A stretch of DNA of 64,000 bases from positions 4,704,001 to 4,768,000 of the forward strand of contig CP087965.1 in NCBI GenBank assembly GCA_024703855.1, given 5' to 3'. The stretch comes from Polaromonas sp. P2-4. GTDB lineage: Bacteria; Pseudomonadota; Gammaproteobacteria; Burkholderiales; Burkholderiaceae_C. The notes beneath the pieces are model-generated. The model did no database searches, had not been told where the DNA came from, and saw only the letters and a list, made by a program, of their open reading frames with translations. Positions 27,461-35,685 of the stretch are shown here, in pieces (position 1 is the first letter of the stretch; each line of letters starts with the position of its first letter). A program made the position numbers and the translations under genes.

Positions 27461-28555
27461 ATGACACACGATATTAATCGGCGCACCTTGGTCAAGGCCG
27501 GCGCCGCGCTGGCCTCGACGGCTCTGGCATTTCCGGCACTCAACGCCCTTGCCCAAAATCGCAGGTTTGCCGGGAAAACCCTGCGCATCCTGACCTGGTC
27601 GGACGATACGGGCCTGGCGGTGCTACGCAACATTGCGCAAACGTTTGAGGCACAAACCGGTGCCAAGGTCATTGCCGACCGCACGGGCAGCACGTCCGAG
27701 ATGGTCGCCAAGCTCAAGGCCGGCGGCAATCGCCCTGCACATACGATGTGATCACGCTGGCGGGTGTCGGGGCCGTGGCCCTGGCCAATGCCGGCCTGCT
27801 GGAAAAGCCTGACCTCAACCAGTTGCCCAATCTTCAAAGCGTGGACCCGCGTTTTCGTACCGGTGCCGACGGCCATGGCATTGGTTATCTGTTGTGGACC
27901 GGCGGCATGCTCTACAACACCCTGTACCTTCAAGGCCGCGCCGACCAGCTACGAGGAAATGTGGAACCCCAAATATGCCAAGCGGGTGTTTTTGCCGCCA
28001 GCGACCTGGACGGATTCCCTGGACACCATCGTGGCGGCTGCCATGCTGACCGGGGGCAGTGCGACCAATGTGGAAGGTGGTTTCAAGAAGCTCGCCGAAC
28101 TCAAGGACCGGGTGCTGACCTTTGGTGAGAACCCCACGCAGATTGCCGAGTTGTTCCGCTCCAATTCGCTGGACATTGGCGCGGTGTACGCCCCGGCGTT
28201 TTTTGCCAAGGAGCTGAAAGACCCCAATTCCGGCCTGGGTGCCACCTACAACCTCAAAGAAGGCTTTTTTGCCGATTTGATGTACACCATCGTGCCGAAG
28301 GCCCATCCCGGAGAGTCGTCCGTGATCCACGCCTTCCTCAACCACACGCTGGACCCGGTGGTGCAGGGAAAAATGGCGGAAGACGTGCTCAACGGGCCGG
28401 TCAACCTCAAAGCCGTGCTCTCGCCCGAAGCACAGAAGAGCCCCTTCATCATCAAGCCCGAGCAACTCGGCTCCACGGCGGTGATTCATGACAAGGCGGT
28501 GATTGCCTCGGTGCGCGAAAGCTGGATCAAGCGCTACACGCAGACTTTCTCCTGA
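27461..28555 (+). CDS. polyamine/opine-type ABC transporter substrate-binding protein, two frame breaks
   Basis: About 365 aa. N-terminal twin-arginine-like signal (MTHDINRRTLVKAGAALAST). The mature protein resembles PotD/family-1 binding proteins: LRILTWSDDTGLAVLRNIAQ, FEAQTGAKVIADRTGSTSEM, then YEEMWNPKYAKRVFLPP and NTLDIGAVY-like SNSLDIGAVYAPAFFAKEL. Breaks are near 27735 and 27950, both bridged by conserved sequence. RBS AGGAGAC before ATG 27461. First gene of a six- or seven-gene operon that runs to RidA. Confidence 0.85.
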
Positions 28556-28619
28556 TCACCCTTGATGTCCACCACGGCCGGTCCGCGCGTTGCGGTCCGG
28601 CCGTCAGAAAAGTCTGACC

Positions 28620-29477
28620 ATGTCCTATTTCCATTCAGGTCGCCTTCGGCTGGCCCTGCTGGCCTTGCCGGCCGTCGTGCTCTTGCTGCCCTTTTTGCTG
28701 GCCGTTCTCTTTGTGCTGCGCTTTTCCTTTTCAGGGGATACGCAGACCATTGAGGGCTTCAGCCTGGAGCGCTATCTGGGCCTGCTCGACCCGTTTTTTC
28801 TTCGCTCGGTGGTGCTCACGCTGAAACTGGCGGCGCTCAGCACGGTCATCTGTCTGGTGCTGGCGGTGCCGGTGGCCATGCTGATGGCATCGATTACTCA
28901 ACCCATCTGGCGGCGCGTCGTCACCAGCCTGATTCTGCTGCCCATGATTCTGAATCTGCTGATCCAGTCCTATGGCTGGATCATGGTGCTGGGGCCCAAC
29001 GGCATCATCAATGGGGTGCTGCTCAAGCTGGGCCTGCTGGATCGCCCGGTGCAGTTGCTGTTCAATGAAATCGGGGTGCTGGTGGGCCTGGTGCAAACCG
29101 CCTTGCCGCTGGCCGTGTTTCCGATACTGGGCTCGATGCGCGCCATCTCGACGCAGTACCTGGAGGCCAGTGCCAGCCTCGGGGCCAGGCCCTGGGTTTC
29201 GTTTCGCGACATCACGCTGCCGCTGCTCAAACCCGGGCTGATCGGGGCGGCCTCGATTGTGTTTGCCTTCAACGCCAGCGCTTTCGCCGTGCCCCTGCTG
29301 CTGGGCGGACGCCGCGTCCAGACCATGGGGGTGGCTATCCGCGACATGATTTCGCCGATGTTTGACTGGGCAGGCGCGGCGGCGGCGGGCGTCGCCCTCA
29401 TCGTCATCACCCTCGTCACCCTGGCGGCAGCCACCTGGCTGTCTACACGCACCACTCAATGGCAGGGAGCACGTTGA
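28620..29477 (+). CDS. ABC transporter permease, PotB-like
   Basis: 285 aa with six membrane helices. The cytosolic EAA-type loop LEASASLGARPWVSFRDITLPL contacts the ATPase. ATG 28620 gives a normal short N-terminus before helix 1 (LLALPAVVLLLPFLLAVLFV). Its stop overlaps the next permease start. The frame is intact. Confidence 0.88.
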   Translation: MSYFHSGRLRLALLALPAVVLLLPFLLAVLFVLRFSFSGDTQTIEGFSLERYLGLLDPFFLRSVVLTLKLAALSTVICLVLAVPVAMLMASITQPIWRRVVTSLILLPMILNLLIQSYGWIMVLGPNGIINGVLLKLGLLDRPVQLLFNEIGVLVGLVQTALPLAVFPILGSMRAISTQYLEASASLGARPWVSFRDITLPLLKPGLIGAASIVFAFNASAFAVPLLLGGRRVQTMGVAIRDMISPMFDWAGAAAAGVALIVITLVTLAAATWLSTRTTQWQGAR

Positions 29478-30386
29478 TGACAACGACAACTTCAATCACC
29501 TCTTCAACCACTCCTTCATCCACGTCTTCAACCACGTCTTCAGCCACTTCTCATGCCGGCCGCGGATCGTTTGGCTGGGTCATGGGCACGCTGGCCGGGC
29601 TGGGCCTGCTCATCGCAGCGCTGCCGGTGGTGATCATCCTGATCATGTCGTTCTCGGGCGGCACCAACCTGGATTTTCCGCCCCAGTCCCTGTCGCTGCG
29701 CTGGTACGGCGCCGCTTTCGATGTGCTGTTTGGCGACAAGAGCGAGGGCACGATGTCGGCCTTCAGTGCCATGACCAGCAGCCTGATCGTGGGCCTCATC
29801 ACCATGGTGGCCAGTGTCTGCGTGTGTGTGCCGCTGTCTTATGCGGTGGTGCGCAGCCAGGGGCGCTGGCGCCATGTGGCCGAGTTGCTGTTCACCTTGC
29901 CCATCGTGTTTCCGCTGGTGGTGCTGGGCGTGGCCTATCTGCTCATGACCGAAGCGCTCAGTCGCGAAACGGGCGTTGACCTGGGCCTGTTCCGTCTGGC
30001 CATTCCGCACATCACGCTGGCGCTGCCCTTTGTTTTGCGCAATTGCCTGAGTGCCATGAGCGGTGTCGGGGGTGGACCTGGAAGAAGCCGCCATGTCGCT
30101 GGGTGCCTCGCCTTTGCGCGCCATCCTGCATGTCGTGGTGCCGCTGATGAAGCCGGGCATCATGGCCGGGCTGATTTTCGCCTTCATCATTTCCTTCAAC
30201 GAGTTCACGGTGACTTTTTTCATGTACACGATTGACGTGCGCACGCTGCCGATCTGGATGTACAGCCGCACCGTCTCGTCGCTGGACCCCACCACCCTGG
30301 CCATTTCGACCCTGATCATTGCGCTGGACGTGGCGCTGATCGCCTGGGTTGACAAGCTCGTGGCCGGCAAAGGCAGCCTGTTTTGA
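29477..30386 (+). CDS. ABC transporter permease, PotC-like, one frame break
   Basis: About 302 aa, six helices. The first 35 residues are an unusual Ser/Thr-rich run (TTTTSITSSTTPSSTSSTTS) before helix 1. The EAA loop is VDLEEAAMSLGASPLRAILH. The break at about 30068 has one G too many (GTCGGGGGTGG). ATG 29477 overlaps the previous stop (TGATG-type). The Thr/Ser tract is not seen in PotC homologues I know and may be a local repeat expansion. Confidence 0.87.
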
Positions 30387-30427
30387 GCGCTGCCCCCAAG
30401 AACCTGATTAACGAAAGAATTTTGAAC

Positions 30428-31481
30428 ATGGACAAACATCTGGAACTCCGGGGCGTCAGCAAGCGCTTCGGCACGGCGGAGGTGCTCAGCGATGTTGACC
30501 TGACCATCGCCCGCGGGGAATTTGTGTGTTTGCTAGGGCCCTCGGGTTGCGGCAAGACCACGCTGCTGCGCATCATTTCCGGCTTCGAGAGCGCCAGCCG
30601 CGGCCAACTGCTGCTGGACGGCCAGGAGATCAGCCACGTGGCCCCGCATCTGCGTGGCTTTGGCATGGTGTTCCAGTCACTGGCGCTGTTCCCGCACATG
30701 ACCGTGGCTGAAAATATCGCCTACGGCATGAAGCTCAAAGGGGTGGCCCCGGCGCAGCGCGCCAGCCGCGTCGAAGAGTTGCTGCACATGGTGCAACTGC
30801 CGGCGATCGCCGACCGTCCGGTGTCGGCGCTCTCAGGCGGGCAGCGCCAGCGCGTGGCCATTGCGCGCACTGGCCGTGCCGCCCAAGCTGTTTTTGCTGG
30901 ACGAGCCGCTGTCGGCCCTGGACGCGCAACTGCGCGACAGCATGCAGATCGAGCTGCGGCAGCTGCAGCAGCAGTTTGGCGTTACCACCATCGTGGTCAC
31001 GCACGACCAGCACGAAGCCATGATGCTGTCGGATCGCCTGGTCGTCCTCAAAGGCGGGCGCGTCCAGCAATGCGATACCCCGTCGCAGGTCTATCGCAAA
31101 CCGGCCAATGCGTTTGTGGCCGAGTTTTGGGGGCCGCCAACCTGCTGCCCGGCGTGGTGCGTGGCCCGGGCGTGATCGAGGTGCTGGGTGGCGCTCTGGC
31201 ACTGCCCACCAGCCTGCCGACCGGCAGCGCCGTGACGCTGGCGGTGCGCTCCGAAGACCTCAGGTTCGAACCGACCCACCTTGATGCACCGGCGCGGCCC
31301 AACAGCATCGCGGGTGAGATTGATTTTCTGCGTGATCTGGGTGCCAAGTCGGAACTGATCCTGCGCTGCGGCGATGAGCGTTTGCGTTGCCATGGCAGCG
31401 ACGCCCAGTTTCTAAGCGCGCTGCGGGCAGCGTGTCAATGTGCTCATCGATGCCGAACGCTGTTCGGTATTTGCGGGCTGA
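30428..31481 (+). CDS. ABC transporter ATPase, PotA-like, three frame breaks
   Basis: About 352 aa. Walker A GPSGCGKTT, Q-loop VFQSLALFPH, signature LSGGQRQRVAIARAL, Walker B LFLLDEPLSALD and H-loop VVTHDQ are present. The C-terminal TOBE-like domain includes VRSEDLRF. Breaks: 30863-30868 (GCGCGC tract two short), about 31124 (T-run one short; protein wants EFLGAANLLPG), and about 31424 (CGCG two short; protein ends GQRVNVLIDAERCSVFAG). The stop is TGA 31479-31481 when corrected. Confidence 0.88.
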
Positions 31482-31496
31482 GCGAAGGAAAGTTTG

Positions 31497-32495
31497 ATGG
31501 AAACTTCTGTGCCAACGATCTCCCCGATTTTTATTGACGCCGCTACTGTGGCCCGGCATTTGCCCTGGCCAGAGCTGCTGCTGGCCCTGCACAGTGCCTT
31601 TGCCGCCACCGACCTGAGCGCGCCCACACGCGCTCACCACCACATGGAGGGCATGGGCAGCGCCAGCACGCCGGTCTTGCTCTCCATGCCAGCCTGGAGC
31701 CCCTGCCTTGGCGTGGGGGTCAAACTGGTGACGGTTTATCCCGATAACGCCAGTCTCAACCTGCCGTCCATCCATGGGCTTTATGTGTTGATGGATGGCG
31801 CCAGTGGCCGACCCCAAGCGGTGCTGGACGCCGGCGAATTGACGGCGCGTCGCACGGCAGCCGCCTCTGCCCTGGCCAGCCGGTTTCTCTCGCGGCCCGA
31901 CAGTGCCACCTTGCTGATGGTCGGCACCGGGCGCTTGTCGCAGTACCTGCCATTGGCCCACGCGCAGGTGCGTCCGATCAAACGTGTTCTGGTGTGGGGC
32001 AGGTCGACGGCCAAAGCGCAAGAAAGTGCGGATGCCCTGCAGGCGCAGGGCGTGAACGCCGTTGCCGTTAGCGCGCTGGAAGATGCGTGCGCCCAGGCCG
32101 ACATCATCAGCTGCGCAACGCTGTCCAAGACTTCGCTGCTGCATGGTGAATGGTTGCGTCCTGGCACGCACGTGGACCTGGTAGGCGCTTTCACGCCGCA
32201 GATGCGTGAGGCCGATGACCAGGTGTTCAAACGCGCCACCTCGGTCTGGTGCGACACCACTGCAGGCGCGCTGGCTGAAGCTGGTGACCTGATTCAGGCG
32301 CTGGCGTCGGGCGCGCTTGAGCCAGAGCGTATCAAAGGCGATTTGCTGAGGCTGTGCCAGGCGGGCCAGCCCGTCCCGCGCCATGACGCAGACATCACCG
32401 TTTTCAAATCGGTAGGGGCGGCACTGGAAGACCTTGCCGCCGCACGGCTGTGCCTTGAACGCTTGTCCCCCGATTCAATTTTTCCCCCAACATGA
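31497..32495 (+). CDS. ornithine cyclodeaminase / mu-crystallin family protein
   Basis: 332 aa. Rossmann-type NAD(P) domain LLMVGTGRLSQYLPLAHAQV, and HVDLVGAFTPQMREADD plus GVKLVTVYPDN are family hallmarks. Members are ornithine cyclodeaminases, ketimine reductases or alanine dehydrogenases; with a ureohydrolase next door, ornithine to proline is the most natural guess. The stop overlaps the ureohydrolase start (ATGA). The frame is intact. Confidence 0.85.
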   Translation: METSVPTISPIFIDAATVARHLPWPELLLALHSAFAATDLSAPTRAHHHMEGMGSASTPVLLSMPAWSPCLGVGVKLVTVYPDNASLNLPSIHGLYVLMDGASGRPQAVLDAGELTARRTAAASALASRFLSRPDSATLLMVGTGRLSQYLPLAHAQVRPIKRVLVWGRSTAKAQESADALQAQGVNAVAVSALEDACAQADIISCATLSKTSLLHGEWLRPGTHVDLVGAFTPQMREADDQVFKRATSVWCDTTAGALAEAGDLIQALASGALEPERIKGDLLRLCQAGQPVPRHDADITVFKSVGAALEDLAAARLCLERLSPDSIFPPT

Positions 32496-33565
32496 GCAAT
32501 GCAATGACCACCAACGCAGAACACCTGGCCCGATTGCGGGCTCGTTATGCCGACGCCTCGGGCGCCGACATGTTTCACCCCGCCTTTAAGGCCGTGGCCG
32601 AGCAGATATTCAGCAGCTCGGACCGCCGCAAGTGGCCTTTTTCCGATGTCAGCACCTTTCTGGATGCCCCTTACCGGCCGGATGGGCTGGCCCAACCTGC
32701 ACCCAATCTGGCGGGCCTGGATGTGGCGCTGATCGGCGTGCCCATGGACCTCGGTGTGACCAACCGCGCCGGGGCTCGCCTGGGGCCACGGGCCGTGCGC
32801 AGTGTGGAGCGGATCGGACCGTATGAACATGCGCTGGGCCTGGCGCCGATCACGCGGCTGAAGATGGCCGATGTGGGCGACGTGCCCATGCGCAGCCGCT
32901 TCAGCCTGGACGAATGCCATGCCGACATCGAGGCCTGTTTTACCCAGGTCGTGAAGGCCGGTGTGATTCCCCTGGCCGTGGGCGGCGACCATTCGATCAC
33001 GGGCTCCATTCTGAAAGCGGTGGGGCGCGACCGACCGGTGGGCATGGTGCACATTGATGCGCATTGCGACACGGCCGGCTCCTACGAAGGTTCCAAATTT
33101 CATCACGGTGGACCCTTCCGTGAAGCGGTGCTGGCCGGCGTGCTGGACCCGCGCCGCAGCATCCAGATCGGCATTCGCGGTGGCGCCGAATATTTGTGGG
33201 AGTTTTCGTTTGACTCCGGCATGACCGTGATCCATGCCGAAGAATTTTCCAAAATGGGTGTGGAAGCTGTGATCCAGCGCGCCAGGGAAGTAGTGGGTGA
33301 TGGCCCGACTTATGTGACGTTTGACGTGGACGGCCTGGACCCGGCCTACGCTCCGGGCACGGGCACGCCCGAAGTGGGTGGTTTGAGCCCACGCGAAGTG
33401 CTCACCCTGTTGCGTGGCCTGGCGGGCCTGAACATCGTCGGCGGCGACGTGATGGAGGTCGCCCCGCAGAACGACCCCACCGGCAACACGGCCCAGGTGG
33501 GCGCGCAGATGCTGTTCGAGATTCTGTGCCTGGTCGCGCTGTCACCAGCCATGGCCAACCGATAA
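32492..33565 (+). CDS. agmatinase/arginase-family ureohydrolase
   Basis: 357 aa, longer than typical agmatinase owing to an N-terminal extension of about 60 residues (MFHPAFKAVAEQIFSSSDRR). Metal-binding residues of the binuclear Mn (or Ni) centre are visible: GGDHSITG, HIDAHCDTAG and TFDVDGLDPAYAPGTGTPE. It hydrolyses a guanidino group to urea. The substrate could be arginine, agmatine, guanidinobutyrate, guanidinopropionate or guanidine; sequence alone does not decide. Lies between an OCD-family gene and ridA. Confidence 0.88.
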   Translation: MSNAMTTNAEHLARLRARYADASGADMFHPAFKAVAEQIFSSSDRRKWPFSDVSTFLDAPYRPDGLAQPAPNLAGLDVALIGVPMDLGVTNRAGARLGPRAVRSVERIGPYEHALGLAPITRLKMADVGDVPMRSRFSLDECHADIEACFTQVVKAGVIPLAVGGDHSITGSILKAVGRDRPVGMVHIDAHCDTAGSYEGSKFHHGGPFREAVLAGVLDPRRSIQIGIRGGAEYLWEFSFDSGMTVIHAEEFSKMGVEAVIQRAREVVGDGPTYVTFDVDGLDPAYAPGTGTPEVGGLSPREVLTLLRGLAGLNIVGGDVMEVAPQNDPTGNTAQVGAQMLFEILCLVALSPAMANR

Positions 33566-33613
33566 CAACTGCGTATCATTTCATTTTTTCAACTTTCACC
33601 TGTCAGGAAAACC

Positions 33614-33970
33614 ATGTCCATCCAGCGCATTGAAACCGGCCCCCGCATGTCACAAGCCGTGGTGCATCAGAAAACCATTTACCTGGCCGGTCAGGTGGCC
33701 GACCATGACGCCGGGCCCAGTGTCTATACCCAGACCCAGCAGGCCCTCGCCAGCATCGACCGTCTGCTGGCCGCTGCCGGCAGCGACAAAACCCGGATAC
33801 TGAGTGCCACCATCTGGCTGACCGACATGGACACTTTTGCCGACATGAACCGCGCCTGGGAAGCATGGGTAGTGCCAGGCGCCACCCCGGCGCGCGCCAC
33901 GGTGCACAGTGCCCGTCTGGCCGCACCGGAGTACCGTGTAGAGATTGGCGTGATTGCGGCTCAAGCCTGA
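33614..33970 (+). CDS. RidA-family (YjgF/YER057c) deaminase
   Basis: 118 aa. IYLAGQVADHDAGPSVYTQT, and the C-terminal PARATVHSARLAAPEYRVEI with the Arg that binds the substrate carboxylate, match RidA proteins that hydrolyse enamine/imine intermediates. A role in clearing imines made by the OCD-like or DAO-like enzymes fits the operon. Spacing of 48 bases from the ureohydrolase, with no terminator between them. Confidence 0.88.
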   Translation: MSIQRIETGPRMSQAVVHQKTIYLAGQVADHDAGPSVYTQTQQALASIDRLLAAAGSDKTRILSATIWLTDMDTFADMNRAWEAWVVPGATPARATVHSARLAAPEYRVEIGVIAAQA

Positions 33971-34480
33971 ACAACACCTATATCAATACCAAGCTATCGG
34001 CTGTCGTGGCGGGTTAAGCCCCGAACGCTGGCGAACAAAAAGTGCTGGGCACGGCATAGACCGTGTTCAGCCGTAACCGGCGTGCCCGGGCCCGGTCAGT
34101 ACTTTCTGGCGGTGCGCCCGCCACGCTAAACCCGACAGGGCACCGTCGCCCTGGTCGAGTGCTCCCGGGCGTCATTCTTCGCCTGGCAAAGACCAAAACA
34201 CATCAGCATTACCGCTCTGCCGCCTATGTCGTGATGGCCTGATGGCAAGCAGTTCACCCCGCGGCGGCAGGCCCTGCTATGGCTGGCTCAAGTTCCCGAG
34301 CCGGCCCTTTTCCTTTCATGGACGATTTTTTTGCTGGCGACCCTCATTCCGGGCAGGGAGAGTTGCTTGACAATCCTCCGCATTTATCCTAGATTACTAA
34401 CCGGTCAGTCATTAGCTGCATTTCTGCTTTCTGACATGTAGCAACTGAGCGCCATCCCGATTTCTCATCCGAGTCAAACC
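33971..34480. other. 510-base regulatory spacer before the RND genes
   Basis: No gene recognised on either strand. Several GC-rich inverted segments lie at 34020-34200. The promoter for the RND adaptor is at 34367-34395. Confidence 0.5.
34367..34395 (+). promoter_or_regulatory. sigma70-type promoter of the RND adaptor gene
   Basis: TTGACA (34367-34372), 17-base spacer, TAGATT (34390-34395), about 85 bases before the start. Just downstream, AACCGGTCAGTCATTAG resembles part of a TetR-type operator; no regulator gene is adjacent. Confidence 0.7.
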
Positions 34481-35678
34481 ATGAAAAAATCCGTCTTTGC
34501 CCTGGCCAGCGCCGCTGTTTTGCTGGCCGCCTGTTCCCAATCCGCTCCGCCTGAGGAGCCCGTTCGTGCGGTCAAGGTGATCACAGTGGGCACCGCCGCG
34601 TTTTCTTCCGCCCACGAGTATGCCGGTGAGGTCAGGGCGCAGGTCGAGTCCCGGCTGGGGTTTCGGGTCGGCGGCAAGATCATCAAGCGCCAGGCCGAGC
34701 TGGGCCAGCGTGTGAAGGCCGGCCAGGTGCTGGCGCAGCTCGATCCGCAAGACTACAAGCTGGCTGCCGATGCCGCCCGCGCCCAAGTCACTGCGGCCCA
34801 GACCAACCGCGATCTGGCGGCGGCGGACTTCAAGCGCTACAAAGAGCTCAAAGACCAGAACTTCATCAGTGGTGCCGAGCTGGAGCGCCGCGAGGCCACG
34901 CTCAAGGCTGCGCAGTCCCAACTGGTTCAGGCCCAGTCGCAATCGGCCGTGCAGGGCAACCAGGCCAATTACGCCGCGCTGGTGGCGGATGTGTCGGGGG
35001 TGGTGACGGCCGTGGAGGCCGAGGTGGGGCAGGTGGTGGCCGCGGGCACACCGGTGGTCCGCATTGCCGCCGATGGCGTGCGTGACGTGGTGTTCTCGGT
35101 ACCTGAAGACAGGGTGGCCGCCATCAAGGTGGGGGCACCGGTCAAGGTGCGTGTTTGGGCGCAAAACACCGAGCTGAGCGGCAAGGTGCGCGAGGTGGCG
35201 GCCAGCAGCGATCCGGTCACGCGGACTTACCCGGTCAAGGTTTCGCTGGACGGCCAGGAGCCACCAGTGCTGGGCGCTACGGTGTCTGTGCTGCCCCAGA
35301 GCCAGGGTGATGCGCTCGCGCAAGGCACCCAGGTCATCAAACTGCCGACCACGGCCCTGCGGCAGGAGGGCAAGTCCACGGCGGTCTGGGTGCTGGACAA
35401 GGCCAGCATGACGCTCAAATCGCAGGTGATCCAGATCGCCACGGCCGACGGCAACGAGGCGGTGGTGGCGGCCGGGCCTGGCGCCCGGCATGCTGGTGGT
35501 CAGCGCCGGGGTGCATGTGCTGTCGCCCGGCCAGAAGGTCAGTATTTATAAGGAAAAAGTGGCTGTAGCCCAAGAATTACATGCGCAGGCAGCTATTAAA
35601 TCTATAGCAAATTCGCCCGCCTTGATGACGCCTGCTGCTGCCGCTGTGGCGGCCGCTCCGGCTCCTGCGGCGAAGTGA
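34481..35678 (+). CDS. RND efflux periplasmic adaptor (lipoprotein), one frame break and repeat-derived tail
   Basis: About 398 aa. Lipobox LLAAC near residue 18 and the membrane-fusion-protein order: EYAGEVRAQVESRLGFRVGG (lipoyl/barrel), long coiled coil (residues about 90-150), then VSGVVTAVEAEVGQVVAAGT and the beta-barrel VPEDRVAAIKVGAPVKVRVW. The break at about 35476 has one C too many (GGGCCTGG); after it LAPGMLVVSAGVHVLSPGQK. The C-terminal tail KEKVAVAQELHAQAAIKSIA is encoded by dispersed-repeat copy G, followed by an Ala/Pro-rich end. RND pump follows after 7 bases. Confidence 0.88.
35556..35610 (-). repeat. dispersed palindromic repeat, copy G (inside RND adaptor)
   Basis: Minus strand reads TTGCTATAGATTTAATAGCT, GCCTGCGCATGTAATTCTTG, then GGCTACAGCC. 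It is translated as part of the adaptor C-terminus. Confidence 0.75.
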
Positions 35679-35685
35679 GTCGGCC

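Noticed and set aside
31260..32384. 374-codon minus-strand open frame
   Set aside because: Antisense of the OCD-family gene; composition and lack of motifs show it is not coding.
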